DNA of 64,000 nucleotides from Teichococcus wenyumeiae (GTDB taxonomy: Bacteria > Pseudomonadota > Alphaproteobacteria > Acetobacterales > Acetobacteraceae): assembly GCF_003696345.1 (NCBI RefSeq), contig NZ_RFLX01000006.1:179210-243209 (forward strand). The letters run 5' to 3'. Positions 53,446 to 64,000 of this stretch are shown here, piece by piece. Under the pieces are notes generated by a model. That model did not search any database, was not told the DNA's origin, and worked only from the letters and a program-made list of their open reading frames with translations. The translations under genes and the position numbers were made by a program. How positions within the stretch are numbered: the first letter of the stretch is position 1; each line of letters starts with the position of its first letter.

Positions 53446-56078
53446 GCGGGCAGATGCACGGTCATGCGGGTGCCGTGGCCTTCCCTGACCGGGCTCTCGG
53501 CCGTGATCCGCCCCCCCATGGCATGGACGAGGCCCCGGCAGATCGCCAGGCCGAGCCCGCTCCCCGCCGGGGCGGCATCGCCGCGCCGCACGCGAAAGAA
53601 GGGGTCGAAGATCTGGGTGAGCTGGTCCGGGGGCACGCCGATCCCGTGGTCTTCCACGGCGATGAGCACCTCCGCACCCAGCCGTCTGGCCTGGACCAGG
53701 ATCTTCGTCCCGGGTTCGGAGAACTTCGCGGCATTGTCGAGAAGATTGGCCAAGACTTGCTCCAGCAGGGCGGCATCGATCCGTGGTGTCGGCAGGCGCT
53801 TCTCGATGTCGCAGTCGATGTTACGGTCGGTGCGGCGTCCCGCGCGCTCCGCCGCGGTGCGAACGGCGTCACCGATATCAACCGGCTCTCGCCGGGGCTC
53901 CACCTGCCCGCTTTCCAGGCGCACGATGTCGATGACGTTGCCGAGGTAGCGGGCCAGCCGGATGGTTTCCTCCTCAGCGGTCGTCAGAAGATCCTGGCGC
54001 ACCGGCTCGGAAAGCTGCTGCCCTGACATACGCAGAGTTTCCAGTGCGCCACGGATCGAGGTGAGCGGGGTGCGCAGGTCGTGGCCGATGGAGGCCAGCA
54101 AGGCTGAGCGCAGGGCTTCGGTTTCCGCCCTGGCGGCGCTGCGGGCCTGTTCTTCCATCAGGTGCGCCCGTTCCAGGGCAATGGCTGCCTGGTCGATCAG
54201 CGCATCCAGGGCCCGATCCCTTTCGGCATCGAGCTCTCCTGTCTGCACCCCAGCCATCTGCAGCCCCAGCAGCCCCACCACGCCATTCGCCGTGCGCATC
54301 GGCCGGAACTGCCATTCGGCGGAGGGCAGCGCATCGGTGGCGAAGCCGGCCCTGGTGCCACGTGACAGCGCCCAGCGCGCGGCCGCCATGGAGGCCGCAT
54401 CCGGCTCGGCCTCCACGGGCCGGGCGGCGCGCACCACCGGCTCATCATCCAGGGGCAGGAGCACGCAGGCCGGCCGGCCGGCGAGCGTCGCGGCTTCCTG
54501 TGCGACAGTGGTCAGGAGATCGCCTTTTGAGGTTGCGGCACCGAGCTTGCGGGACAGTTCCACCAGGCGCCGCATGCCGAAGAGCCGGGCCCGCGCCATG
54601 CTGACCGAGCGCCCCAGGCCACCGGTTGTTCCCGCCAGCAGCAGGGCGACGGCGAAGAAGATGGCGCCGCCCATCACCTCCTGGATGCCGGACATCGCGA
54701 AGGTGAAGCGCGGCATCAGGAACAGGAAGTCCCAGACCAGGAAGGCCAGCAGCGCCCCCGCCGCCGCGACCACGGGCCCGAACAAGGCGGCCAGCGCCAC
54801 CACGGCGGCCAGGTAGATCATCCCGATGCCGCCTTCCGGCACAAGGCCGTCCGCCAGGAGGCTGAGGCCCGAGGTGAGGGCCACCAGGGAAGGCACGGCA
54901 ACCCAGCCGGCCCAGTGCGGCAGGCCCATTGCTTCCTGGCGGATGCGCGGCGTGACGGTGGACGGCGCGGGCACCAGGTGCAGGGTGAACCCGCTGGCCT
55001 GCCGGATCAGCGCCGCGGTCAGCGTCCGGCCCAGCAGCCGCCGCCAGAAACCGGGCTGGCCACGGCCGATGACGAGATGCGTCGCGTTATGGGACCGCGC
55101 GTGGTTCAGCACGGCCATGGGAAGGTCGCGGGCGGCTGTGGTTTCGACCTCCGCGCCCAACTGCTCGGCCAGGCGCAGGGCCGGAGAGGGACTCAGGCCG
55201 CCCGGCGCTCCCATCATCTCGACATGCAGGGCCATCATCGGCGCGTGCAGCGCGTCGGCGATGCGGCGGGCCTGCCGCACCACGTCCTCCGCCGTGGCAT
55301 CCCGGCCCACCAGCGCCAGGACCCGGTCGGTCGAGGGCCAGGGCCCGGAGATCGCCTTGGCGCGCATATAGCCGGTGACGTCGGCATCCACCCGCTCGGC
55401 GGTGCGTCGCAGCGCGATCTGCCGCAGCGCCGCCAGATTGCCCTCGCGGAAGAAGCCCTTCAGCGCGCGCGCCGCCTGCTCCGGGCGGTAGACCTTGCCC
55501 TGGCGCATCCGCTCCAGCAGCTCGGTGGGCGGGATGTCGATCAGCTCGACGCTGTCAGCCCCGGCCAGCACGTGGTCCGGCACGGTTTCCTGCACGCGGA
55601 TGCCGGTGATGCGCGCCACATCCTCCGACAGGCTTTCCAGGTGCTGGACGTTCATGGCCGTCCAGACCTCGATGCCGGCGTCGCGCAGCTCCTCCACGTC
55701 CTGCCAGCGCTTCGGGTGGCGGCTGCCGGGGGCGTTGGTATGCGCCAGCTCGTCCACGATCAGCACCTGCGGGCGGCGCTCCAGCGCGGCGTCCAGGTCG
55801 AACTCGTCCAGCATCTGCCCGCGATAAGCGATCTGGCGCCGCGGCAGCACCTCCAGCGTGCCGAGCTGGGCGGCCGTATCCTGGCGTCCGTGGGTTTCCA
55901 CCAGCCCGGCCACCACGTCGGCGCCGCTTTCCCGGATGCGGCGCGCCTCGCTCAACATCTCGTAAGTCTTGCCGACGCCGGGCGCTGCGCCAAGGAAGAC
56001 CTTCAGGCGCCCGCGGCCCTCCCGCTGCGCGATGGCCAGCAGGGTATCCGGGTCCGGGCGTTGTGGTGGTTCATGCAT
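53442..56078 (-). CDS. kdpD: Osmosensitive potassium-channel sensor histidine kinase KdpD
   Basis: Inner-membrane sensor kinase of 878 residues, full length. The N-terminal KdpD domain has Walker A (GAAPGVGKTYEML) and a Walker-B-like LIVDELAHTNAPGSRH; a universal-stress-like domain is at ~250-370. Four membrane helices (DUF4118) are at ~400-500, and a GAF-like region follows. The phosphorylated His is His666 in SIGHDLRTPL. ATP-lid motifs are NLLDNAAKF and GSGLGLAICRGL. It is divergent from the kdpFABC genes and co-transcribed with kdpE. Confidence 0.96.
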   Translation of the reverse strand: MHEPPQRPDPDTLLAIAQREGRGRLKVFLGAAPGVGKTYEMLSEARRIRESGADVVAGLVETHGRQDTAAQLGTLEVLPRRQIAYRGQMLDEFDLDAALERRPQVLIVDELAHTNAPGSRHPKRWQDVEELRDAGIEVWTAMNVQHLESLSEDVARITGIRVQETVPDHVLAGADSVELIDIPPTELLERMRQGKVYRPEQAARALKGFFREGNLAALRQIALRRTAERVDADVTGYMRAKAISGPWPSTDRVLALVGRDATAEDVVRQARRIADALHAPMMALHVEMMGAPGGLSPSPALRLAEQLGAEVETTAARDLPMAVLNHARSHNATHLVIGRGQPGFWRRLLGRTLTAALIRQASGFTLHLVPAPSTVTPRIRQEAMGLPHWAGWVAVPSLVALTSGLSLLADGLVPEGGIGMIYLAAVVALAALFGPVVAAAGALLAFLVWDFLFLMPRFTFAMSGIQEVMGGAIFFAVALLLAGTTGGLGRSVSMARARLFGMRRLVELSRKLGAATSKGDLLTTVAQEAATLAGRPACVLLPLDDEPVVRAARPVEAEPDAASMAAARWALSRGTRAGFATDALPSAEWQFRPMRTANGVVGLLGLQMAGVQTGELDAERDRALDALIDQAAIALERAHLMEEQARSAARAETEALRSALLASIGHDLRTPLTSIRGALETLRMSGQQLSEPVRQDLLTTAEEETIRLARYLGNVIDIVRLESGQVEPRREPVDIGDAVRTAAERAGRRTDRNIDCDIEKRLPTPRIDAALLEQVLANLLDNAAKFSEPGTKILVQARRLGAEVLIAVEDHGIGVPPDQLTQIFDPFFRVRRGDAAPAGSGLGLAICRGLVHAMGGRITAESPVREGHGTRMTVHLPA

Positions 56079-56448
56079 TTCGCGTGGTTACATGGGCAAG
56101 GTGGTGCGCGCAGCCGCCATCATAGGCGGCGCGAGGCAGCATGCCAGGCAAGCCATAGGTCCCTGGCCAGGGGCGGCACGGCAGCAAGAGGCCTGATCCT
56201 CGTGAGGGGGCACAGGACTTCCATGCAGGCCGACAACGAATGTCTCCACCAAGACAGTGTAGTCCTGAACGCGCCACCCCCTCTGGTAACCCCGGACCGC
56301 ATAAAGAAGACATGCGAGAATTTGAGTGAGGCCATAAAAAAAGCATAAAAATACGCCTCTGAAACCCTGCCATTTATAAGATTTTTACGGGGATGCCCAA
56401 GAACTCACATCGAATTTTTGCGCGCCGGGGGCTTAACAGGAGAGCGCC
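56079..56448. other. Divergent kdpD / kdpFABC control region
   Basis: About 370 bases. The left part is GC-rich and featureless. The right part (56310-56425) is strongly AT-rich and holds the putative KdpE operator and the promoters for both directions. Frames running through it from the kdpD side are shadows. Confidence 0.55.
56373..56389 (+). promoter_or_regulatory. Putative KdpE binding site
   Basis: TTTATA-N5-TTTACG followed by GGG. The E. coli kdp operator has the same architecture, TTTATA-N5-TTTACA followed by C-rich sequence. It lies in the AT-rich gap upstream of kdpF, on the same strand. The match is by eye from memory of the E. coli site. Confidence 0.6.
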
Positions 56449-56490
56449 TTGACCAGGGCTTCCTGTTCTCCATCGCGCGAGTGCAACCCA

Positions 56491-56574
56491 ATGATCGACA
56501 TCTTGCTGCTGGCAATCGGCCTCGGCTTCTTCGGCCTGATGGTCCTCTACGCGGCCGCCTGCGAGAAGATCTGA
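56491..56574 (+). CDS. Small membrane protein upstream of kdpF
   Basis: Single-helix protein of 27 residues: MIDILLLAIGLGFFGLM, then a helix end with YAAACEKI. Similar tiny ORFs with a C-terminal Cys-acidic-basic ending precede kdpF in other proteobacteria. An in-frame TTG at 56449 has AGGAG six bases upstream and would give 41 residues, so the true start may be there. kdpF follows five bases later. It could be an extra KdpFABC-associated peptide; no function is known to me. Confidence 0.6.
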   Translation: MIDILLLAIGLGFFGLMVLYAAACEKI

Positions 56575-56579
56575 CCTTC

Positions 56580-56666
56580 ATGCTGGACCTGATTTTGGGC
56601 GCGGCCGTCTCGGCCGGCCTGCTCGGCTACCTGCTGTGGGCGCTGCTGCGTCCCGAGGACCTGTGA
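56580..56666 (+). CDS. kdpF: K+-transporting ATPase subunit KdpF
   Basis: Single-span membrane peptide of 28 residues ([21 protein letters not shown], shortened here at both ends) ending in the typical RPEDL. KdpF stabilises the KdpABC complex in the inner membrane. It lies four bases before kdpA and was too short for most gene finders. Its start overlaps nothing; the small ORF ahead ends five bases earlier. Confidence 0.88.
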   Translation: MLDLILGAAVSAGLLGYLLWALLRPEDL

Positions 56667-56670
56667 ACCC

Positions 56671-58368
56671 ATGACCCTGATCGGATGGGCGCAGATCGCG
56701 CTCGTGCTCGCTGCCGTCATCGCGGCGGCAATCCCGCTCGGCCGCTACACCGCCGCCGTGGCTGAGGGCCGCGTGCGCTGGCTGCGACCGGTCGAGGCGC
56801 TGTTCTACCGCGCCGGCGGCATCGACCCCACGGCCGAGCAAAGCTGGCGCGCCTATGCCGTCGCCATGGTGGCGGTGAATGCGGCGGGCTTTCTGCTGCT
56901 CTACGCCATCCTGCGGCTGCAGAACATCCTGCCGCTGAACCCGCGCGGGCTGGACGGGCTCTCGCCCTGGCTGGCCTTCAACACCGCCGTTTCCTTTGTC
57001 GCCAACACCAACTGGCAGGCCTACTCGGGCGAAGTGGCGATGTCCTACGTCTCCCAGATGGCTGGCCTGGCGGTGCAGAACTTCCTCTCCGCCTCCACCG
57101 GCATCGCGCTGGCGCTGGCGGTCTCCCGCGCCTTCGCGCGCGGTGGCCTGGGCAGCCTGGGCAACTTCTGGGCGGACTTCACGCGCGTCACCCTTTACGT
57201 GCTGCTGCCGCTGGCGGTGGTGATGGGCCTCGCCTTCGTGGCGCTCGGCATTCCGCAGACCTTCGCGGATTACGTGACCGCCACCACGCTGGAAGGCGGC
57301 GAGCAGCTCATCCCGCTCGGCCCCGCAGCCTTCCAGGTCGCCATCAAGCATCTCGGCACCAATGGCGGCGGCTTCTTCGGCGTGAACTCGCTGCATCCCT
57401 TCGAGGGGCCCGGCGCGCTGGTCACGGCGCTGCAGATCTGGGGGCAGCAGGTCATTCCCTTCGCCCTCTGCATCACCTTCGGCCGGATGGTCGGCGATGC
57501 GCGGCAGGGCCGCACCCTGCTGCTGGTGATGCTGGGCTTCGTGGTCGTGGCCACGGCCGCCATCTATGCCGCCGAGGCCGCCGGCAACCCCATCATGGCC
57601 GCGCTGGGCGTTGATCCGGCGCAGGGCAACATGGAAGGCAAGGACATCCGCTTCGGCCTGGCCCTGGCCGCGCTCTTCACCGCCACCACCACCGGCGCCT
57701 CCTGCGGCGCGGTGAATGCCATGTTCAGCAGCTTCACGCCGCTGGGAGGCATGGTGCCCCTGTTCCTGATGCAGCTTGGCGAGGTGCTGCCGGGCGGCGT
57801 CGGCTCCGGCCTCTATGGCATCCTCGTCTTCGCGCTGCTGGCCGTCTTCATCGCCGGGCTGATGGTGGGCCGCACGCCGGAATACCTGGGCAAGAAGGTG
57901 CAGGCGCGCGAGATCAAGCTGGCGATGCTGGCCGTGCTGGTGCTTCCCGCCACCATCCTCGGCTTCACCGCCGTCTCCATGGTGCTGCCGATGGCCACCG
58001 CATCGCTGGCCCATGCCGGGCCGCATGGCCTGAGCGAGATGCTCTACGCCTATACCTCCGCCGCCGGCAACAACGGCTCGGCCTTCGGGGGCCTGACGGC
58101 GGACACGCCCTGGCTGAATACCACCCTCGGCATCGCCATGCTGCTGGGCCGCTTCGCCTATGTGGTGCCGGTCATGGCCATCGCCGGCAGCCTGGCCGGC
58201 AAGGTGAAGACGCCCGAGGGCAGCGGCACCCTGCCCACGCATGGGCCGCTCTTCGCCGGGCTGCTGGCCGGCATCATCCTGATCCTCGGCGGGCTGCAGT
58301 TCCTGCCGTCGCTCGCCCTTGGTCCCCTGGCGGAGCACTTCGTGATGCTCGCCGGCAAGACCTTCTGA
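56671..58368 (+). CDS. kdpA: K+-transporting ATPase subunit KdpA
   Basis: Potassium-selective channel-like subunit of 565 residues with about ten membrane helices. The four selectivity-filter loops are visible: [36 protein letters not shown] and [13 protein letters not shown]. It takes K+ from the periplasm and passes it to KdpB. It is the second gene in kdpFABC, with kdpB starting 12 bases later. Confidence 0.97.
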   Translation: MTLIGWAQIALVLAAVIAAAIPLGRYTAAVAEGRVRWLRPVEALFYRAGGIDPTAEQSWRAYAVAMVAVNAAGFLLLYAILRLQNILPLNPRGLDGLSPWLAFNTAVSFVANTNWQAYSGEVAMSYVSQMAGLAVQNFLSASTGIALALAVSRAFARGGLGSLGNFWADFTRVTLYVLLPLAVVMGLAFVALGIPQTFADYVTATTLEGGEQLIPLGPAAFQVAIKHLGTNGGGFFGVNSLHPFEGPGALVTALQIWGQQVIPFALCITFGRMVGDARQGRTLLLVMLGFVVVATAAIYAAEAAGNPIMAALGVDPAQGNMEGKDIRFGLALAALFTATTTGASCGAVNAMFSSFTPLGGMVPLFLMQLGEVLPGGVGSGLYGILVFALLAVFIAGLMVGRTPEYLGKKVQAREIKLAMLAVLVLPATILGFTAVSMVLPMATASLAHAGPHGLSEMLYAYTSAAGNNGSAFGGLTADTPWLNTTLGIAMLLGRFAYVVPVMAIAGSLAGKVKTPEGSGTLPTHGPLFAGLLAGIILILGGLQFLPSLALGPLAEHFVMLAGKTF

Positions 58369-58379
58369 GGTCCCCTTCC

Positions 58380-60443
<2,064 letters not shown>

Positions 60444-60445
60444 CC

Positions 60446-60997
60446 ATGACCGGTATTCTTCGCCCCGCCGCTTCCACGGTGCTGCTGTTCACCGCACTGC
60501 TCGGCCTGGCCGCACCCGCCGCCATGACCGGCATCGCCGGCGTTGTGTTTCCAGATCAGGCCGGCGGCAGCCTGATCGAGCGCGAAGGCAAGGTGATCGG
60601 CTCTGCGCTGATCGGCCAGGCCTTCACGCAGCCACGCTACTTCCAGCCGCGCCCCTCGGCCGCCGGGAATGGCTACGATGCCAGTGCGAGTGCCGCGTCC
60701 CAGCAGGGGCCGACCAGCGCTAAGCTGGCGGATGCCGTGCGCGAGCGCGTGGCTGCCGCCGGACCGCAACCGGTGCCGGCTGATGCCGTCACCGCCTCCG
60801 GCTCCGGCCTCGACCCGCATATCAGCCCCGAGAATGCGGCGCGGCAGGTGCCACGTATCGCCGCCGCGCGCGGCATCCCCGAAGCGCGCGTGCGGACCCT
60901 GCTTCAGCAACATACCGAGGGCCGCGAGCTCGGCCTGCTGGGCGAGCCGCGTGTCAACGTGCTGCTCCTCAACCTGGCGCTCGACACGCCGCGCTGA
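60446..60997 (+). CDS. kdpC: K+-transporting ATPase subunit KdpC
   Basis: Single-span subunit of 183 residues with the N-terminal helix ([19 protein letters not shown], shortened). Family landmarks are [21 protein letters not shown], in two parts, and [21 protein letters not shown]. It stabilises ATP binding to KdpB. A classic hairpin plus T4 follows the stop, ending the operon. Confidence 0.96.
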   Translation: MTGILRPAASTVLLFTALLGLAAPAAMTGIAGVVFPDQAGGSLIEREGKVIGSALIGQAFTQPRYFQPRPSAAGNGYDASASAASQQGPTSAKLADAVRERVAAAGPQPVPADAVTASGSGLDPHISPENAARQVPRIAAARGIPEARVRTLLQQHTEGRELGLLGEPRVNVLLLNLALDTPR

Positions 60998-61004
60998 AGG
61001 GCAG

Positions 61005-61028
61005 GGGGCCGCAGCAGTGGCCCCTTTT
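61005..61028 (+). terminator. Intrinsic terminator after kdpC
   Basis: Stem GGGGCC (61005-61010) / GGCCCC (61019-61024) with an 8-base loop and TTTT directly after, eight bases past the kdpC stop. It is the clearest intrinsic terminator in the window. Confidence 0.75.
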
Positions 61029-61060
61029 CCGGATTTTTCTTCTTGATATCGGACTCATTC

Positions 61061-61807
61061 ATGAACCGCATTGCTTCCGCGGCGGGCCTCGCCGCGGCCG
61101 CCTTCCTCATCGCCCCCGCCGCCTCCGCACAGATGCGGGTGGAGGCGCTCGACCTTACCCTGACGGCGATGCCAGCGGTCTCCAGCGACTACCTGTTCCG
61201 CGGCATCAGCCAGACCCGTAACCGCCCGGCCATCCAAGGCACCTTCGAAGCCCTGCATGACAGTGGGTTTTATGCCGGCGCCTTTATCAGCAATGTCGCC
61301 TTCGCCGGTACCGATGCGCGGCAGGAGCTGGACCTGCTGGCCGGCTACCGGTTTGAGGCGATCGGCATCGCCTGGGACATTGGAGCCATCTACTACAGCT
61401 ATCCCGGCTACAGCCGGCCCTCCAGCGGCTACAACATCGACTACATCGAGGGCGCGCTGAAGGCGAGCAAGGCCATCGGCACGGTCACCCTGGTCGGAGG
61501 CGCCTATGCCTCGCCCAATTTCTTCGGTCAGTCCGGCACGAGCCTCTATCTTGAGGGCGGGGCCGACGTCACCTTGCCACTGGGATTCACGGCCTCCGGC
61601 CGCTTCGGGTATCAGTGGATCGAGCATGAGCCGCGATTCGGCACACCGGACTATGCCACCTGGTCGGCCAGCATCTCGCGGGAAGTGGTCGCGGGGGTCA
61701 CGCTGGGCGTCGGCTACTACGGCACCGACATCTCTCAAGATCGCTGCTCCGGTAGGCAGAAAGTCTGCGACGACCGGGTGATGGTCACCCTGAGCCGCAA
61801 GTTCTGA
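61061..61807 (+). CDS. TorF family putative outer-membrane porin (TIGR02001 type)
   Basis: Outer-membrane beta-barrel protein, 248 residues from the ATG at 61061 (TTG 61043 is the alternative). The signal peptide ends near residue 24 (APAASAQ). The opening of the mature protein, LTAMPAVSSDYLFRGISQTRNRPAIQG in overlapping parts, is the family signature. The last residue is Phe after alternating polar and hydrophobic residues (VMVTLSRKF), as required for barrel assembly. It follows kdpC after a terminator, so it is a separate unit. Confidence 0.88.
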   Translation: MNRIASAAGLAAAAFLIAPAASAQMRVEALDLTLTAMPAVSSDYLFRGISQTRNRPAIQGTFEALHDSGFYAGAFISNVAFAGTDARQELDLLAGYRFEAIGIAWDIGAIYYSYPGYSRPSSGYNIDYIEGALKASKAIGTVTLVGGAYASPNFFGQSGTSLYLEGGADVTLPLGFTASGRFGYQWIEHEPRFGTPDYATWSASISREVVAGVTLGVGYYGTDISQDRCSGRQKVCDDRVMVTLSRKF

Positions 61808-61817
61808 GATCTTGATC

Positions 61818-61843
61818 CTGCCGCGGCTCCCGAGCTGCGGCAG
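61818..61843 (+). terminator. Hairpin after the porin gene
   Basis: CTGCCGC (61818-61824) and GCGGCAG (61837-61843), extended inward by GCTC/GAGC, lie ten bases past the porin stop. No T run. It is a probable terminator or mRNA-stabilising stem. Confidence 0.45.
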
Positions 61844-61860
61844 AACAGGATTGCGAAGGA

Positions 61861-62136
61861 ATGCGCTTGTCTCCTTCAGCCAACGCGTCACTGCGCGTGC
61901 TGGGGCGCTTCGCGCTCCGGCTCGGCTGCATCACCATTCTGTCGATCATCTATTATGGCCCACAGGGTGGGACGTGGCGGCCCTTCTCCCATCTGGCGTT
62001 TCTCACCGCAATCTGTTGCGTCTTCGCGGCAGCGGTCACGCGTGAGCCTAGGTTTGCTGGCAGACTGACGAACCGGGACGAGGCCGCCGCCTACGCCATC
62101 ATCGGCCTGGTGGCGCGCGCAGCGTCGCTGGGATGA
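61861..62136 (+). CDS. Hypothetical small membrane protein
   Basis: Protein of 91 residues with two hydrophobic stretches (LGCITILSIIYYGP and FLTAICCVFAAAVT) and a charged C-terminal part (GRLTNRDEAAAYAIIGLVARAA). An AGGA lies eight bases upstream of the ATG, with a second one abutting it. Coding bias looks real, and the pattern GRLT..DEAAAY recalls conserved hypothetical proteins, but I cannot name a family. The neighbour upstream is a porin, followed here after 53 bases. Confidence 0.6.
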   Translation: MRLSPSANASLRVLGRFALRLGCITILSIIYYGPQGGTWRPFSHLAFLTAICCVFAAAVTREPRFAGRLTNRDEAAAYAIIGLVARAASLG

Positions 62137-62228
62137 GGCAGCATTGATTGGCTTTTTATAAATTCCCTCTGGAATCACTATCGCTTCTTTATGCGGCAGG
62201 CGAGCAGAACACAGGCGTGGAGGTACCC

Positions 62229-62771
62229 ATGCTTATTTTTGCTGACATGAATCAGGCTGGCAAAGCCGATGTCGTTGACGAACACAGTTGGCCGGATACG
62301 ACGGTGACCTTGCTGAGCCGGCCTGCCCGTCTCCATCACATCATGCGCCACTCATCCGAAGACGATGGTGGCCTGCTGGACGAGGTCGGCGCCTCGGCCG
62401 AAGACCGCGTGCTGATCGTCGGCGGCACCACGGCCGATCTGCTCTGCGCCTCGGTGCGCCGTGGCTGCCGCTCCGCCATCGGCGTCGCGAAGGCACCCGC
62501 GCATCCTGAGGCGGCCGAGGTGGTGGTCGCCCCGCGCGTCTGCTCTCTGGAGCAGGCTGAGGAGATCGCCTTCTGCGCCCGCAAGGCCCTGCTGCACGGC
62601 AGCCATGAGGGACGGCTCGCCATGCGACTTCCGGGTGCCGGGGAGGCCCGGCTGGGCGGTTTGGTCGCCCGCCTGAAGGCGCTGGGCTATGTCCGGGTGC
62701 GCCTGCGGCACGCCAGGGGCGATGCCCTGGTGGTCACTGGCCGCTTCGCCGCCCTCCTTCCTTCGGTTTGA
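62229..62771 (+). CDS. Hypothetical protein with a methyltransferase-like Rossmann core
   Basis: Protein of 180 residues from the ATG at 62229, which has GGAGG five bases upstream; the open frame to 62148 is AT-rich and lacks coding character. The segment DRVLIVGGTTADLLCASVRRGC looks like a relaxed motif I of SAM-dependent methyltransferases. The end (LVARLKALGYVRVRLRHARGDALVVTGR, in overlapping parts) resembles their last two strands. The acidic residue that normally holds SAM is not obvious. Function is unknown; it may be a non-catalytic relative. The DapA-like gene follows within 17 bases. Confidence 0.65.
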   Translation: MLIFADMNQAGKADVVDEHSWPDTTVTLLSRPARLHHIMRHSSEDDGGLLDEVGASAEDRVLIVGGTTADLLCASVRRGCRSAIGVAKAPAHPEAAEVVVAPRVCSLEQAEEIAFCARKALLHGSHEGRLAMRLPGAGEARLGGLVARLKALGYVRVRLRHARGDALVVTGRFAALLPSV

Positions 62772-62787
62772 GGTCGTTATTGTGTTA

Positions 62788-63819
62788 ATGCGTCATCAAT
62801 CAGTGACCCTGCGCGGCTCAATCCCGGCACTTGTCACGCCGTTCCGCGCCGGCGACGGCGACCTGGATGAAACTGCCTTGGGGCGCTTGGCGGAGCGTGC
62901 TGTCAACCACGGCGCGTCGGGCGTCGTGGTTTGCGGCAGCACGGGCGAGGCTGCGGCGATGACAGCCGATGAACAGGCCCGGGCGATCCGTGCAGTCGGT
63001 GAGGCCGTTGGCAACAGGGTGCCGGTGATCGCGGGCATCGGCGCGGCGTGTACCCAGGCAGCCATGGCCATGGCGGCGGCTGCCGAGAGGTGCGGCGCCT
63101 CGGCGCTGCTCTGCGCTGCGCCCCCCTATGTCAAGCCGTCGCAGGAAGGCATGCGCGCGCATCTGCGGGCGATTGGCAGCGCCACCGGCGTTCCAATCAT
63201 CCTCTACGATGTTCCGTCGCGCGTCGGTGTGCGGTTCGACGATGAGACCATCGCGAGGCTGTTCGAGGATGGCGTCATCGTCGCCCTCAAGGACGCTACT
63301 GCCGACCTTGCCCGCCCGGCCAGCCTCCGCCGCCTCTGCGGTACCGAGCTGCAACAGCTCTCAGGAGATGACGCGACGGCCCTTGCGCACCTTGCCATGG
63401 GCGGTATCGGGTGCATCTCGGTCACGGCCAATGTCGTGCCGGCGCTCTGTGCCGCCATGCAAAATGCTTGGTCTGAACAGGACTTCGGACAGGCGGCGCA
63501 GTTGCGGGACTGGCTGGTCCCCTTACACCAAGCCTTGTTTATGGAAGTTAATCCGGTGCCGGTGAAAGGCGCGATGGGATTGCTCGGGTTGTGCGACTGG
63601 AAACCGCGTCTGCCGCTGGTGAGGGCCAGCGACACGGTGCTGGCGGCGCTTGAGCGCATCCTCCGGGGGTTGATGCTGGTGGAGCATTCCCTCGGCCGAT
63701 CCATGGCGCACCGCAAGCATGACGTGAAAGGGCGCAGTGTTGAAGATCCCGAAGGCGCCCGATCTGTCTTGGTTCATGGATCGTCAGTTGCGGAAATGGG
63801 CGACGTGCTTTTCCGTTAA
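62788..63819 (+). CDS. Dihydrodipicolinate synthase (DapA)/N-acetylneuraminate lyase family protein with extended C-terminus
   Basis: Schiff-base aldolase of 343 residues from the ATG at 62788; a GTG at 62782 has GAGG at a better distance. Family motifs are VVCGSTGEAAAMT, the catalytic Tyr in IILYDVPSRVG and the Schiff-base Lys in IVALKDATADL. DapA proteins usually end near residue 295. Here ~45 residues without family resemblance follow (from LMLVEHSLGR), probably a read-through into rearranged DNA near the IS element. True lysine biosynthesis is possible but not shown; a catabolic paralogue is equally likely. Confidence 0.83.
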   Translation: MRHQSVTLRGSIPALVTPFRAGDGDLDETALGRLAERAVNHGASGVVVCGSTGEAAAMTADEQARAIRAVGEAVGNRVPVIAGIGAACTQAAMAMAAAAERCGASALLCAAPPYVKPSQEGMRAHLRAIGSATGVPIILYDVPSRVGVRFDDETIARLFEDGVIVALKDATADLARPASLRRLCGTELQQLSGDDATALAHLAMGGIGCISVTANVVPALCAAMQNAWSEQDFGQAAQLRDWLVPLHQALFMEVNPVPVKGAMGLLGLCDWKPRLPLVRASDTVLAALERILRGLMLVEHSLGRSMAHRKHDVKGRSVEDPEGARSVLVHGSSVAEMGDVLFR

Positions 63820-63908
63820 GAGTCCCGCAGAACGGCCCGACAACGGATCCTGGTTCCAATTGCGGGACCAACTGTCGTTCAGGGCCCAGCCTGCATCAGG
63901 CGGTTCTA

Positions 63909-64000
63909 GGCTCAGGGCCTATTAATGAGCCTCTTGCGCTTTGATCTTGCTGTGATTCCATGGCGTCGGAGGTGCTGCCATGGCTGACCTGTTTTGGCTC
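63909..64000 (+). mobile_element. Left end of an IS5-family insertion sequence (truncated by window)
   Basis: The stretch leads into a transposase start at 63980 with GGAGG upstream. GGCTCA (63909-63914) and TGAGCC (63926-63931) form a terminal inverted dyad, as found at the ends of IS5-group elements. The exact left boundary and the target duplication cannot be fixed because the right end is outside the window. Confidence 0.5.
63980..64000 (+). CDS. IS5-family transposase (3' partial, first seven codons)
   Basis: ATG at 63980 followed by codons for ADLFWL, the common opening of IS5/IS427-type transposases. GGAGG (63968-63972) lies seven bases upstream. Only seven residues are visible, so family assignment rests on this short start plus the flanking dyad. 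Confidence 0.5.

Noticed and set aside
63737..63925. 62-residue open frame before the IS element
   Set aside because: No ribosome site or family; it overlaps the end of the DapA-family frame.

Overview
The window is GC-rich and densely coded. It carries many solute-binding-protein transporters, aromatic-acid catabolism genes and alphaproteobacterial-style regulators. The gene repertoire and codon bias suggest an environmental or rhizosphere alphaproteobacterium, most like Roseomonas and relatives (Acetobacteraceae). That placement is inference from sequence style only. No rRNA, tRNA or CRISPR array was recognised.

Left part (1-25.5 kb): a spermidine/iron-type ABC importer (ATPase partly outside the window) faces its binding protein. 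An amino-acid-type ABC set without an ATPase follows, with a Gfo/Idh/MocA oxidoreductase. Next come haem genes (hemC-hemH) and a divergent katA/oxyR pair. A pentose or deoxypentose locus follows: deoC, periplasmic sugar-binding protein, RbsA-type ATPase, two permeases, a DUF4432 mutarotase-like protein and a ribokinase on the minus strand, opposite a DeoR regulator and an FGGY kinase. A glycine-betaine-type importer (proVWX order) closes this part. Nearly all of these genes read leftward.

Middle (25.5-39.4 kb): a roughly 570-bp AT-richer gap with DnaA-box-like 9-mers separates leftward from rightward genes. To its right are three family-5 (peptide-type) binding proteins without permeases. They are interspersed with a D-aminopeptidase-like serine hydrolase, an alkyladenine glycosylase, a glycosyltransferase/acyltransferase pair, a glutathione peroxidase and an M28 peptidase with an altered metal site. 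An SH3 lipoprotein ends the run.

39.4-44.5 kb: one minus-strand operon encodes lower steps of the protocatechuate 4,5-cleavage/gallate route (aldolase, oxalomesaconate hydratase, pyrone-dicarboxylate lactonase), a TTT-type receptor, a DUF1932 dehydrogenase and a dihydroxyphthalate-decarboxylase-like protein.

44.6-52.6 kb: an ECF41 sigma factor and its carboxymuconolactone-decarboxylase partner, with a recognisable ECF41 promoter. Then come dehydrogenases, a TetR-controlled EthD/hydrolase/dehydrogenase cassette, an SDR/HxlR divergent pair and a TerB-like protein.

52.7-64 kb: the potassium system, with kdpDE divergent from a small ORF and kdpFABC. It is followed by a TorF-type porin, two uncharacterised small proteins and a DapA-family protein with an unusual tail. 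The first codons of an IS5-type transposase lie at the window edge.
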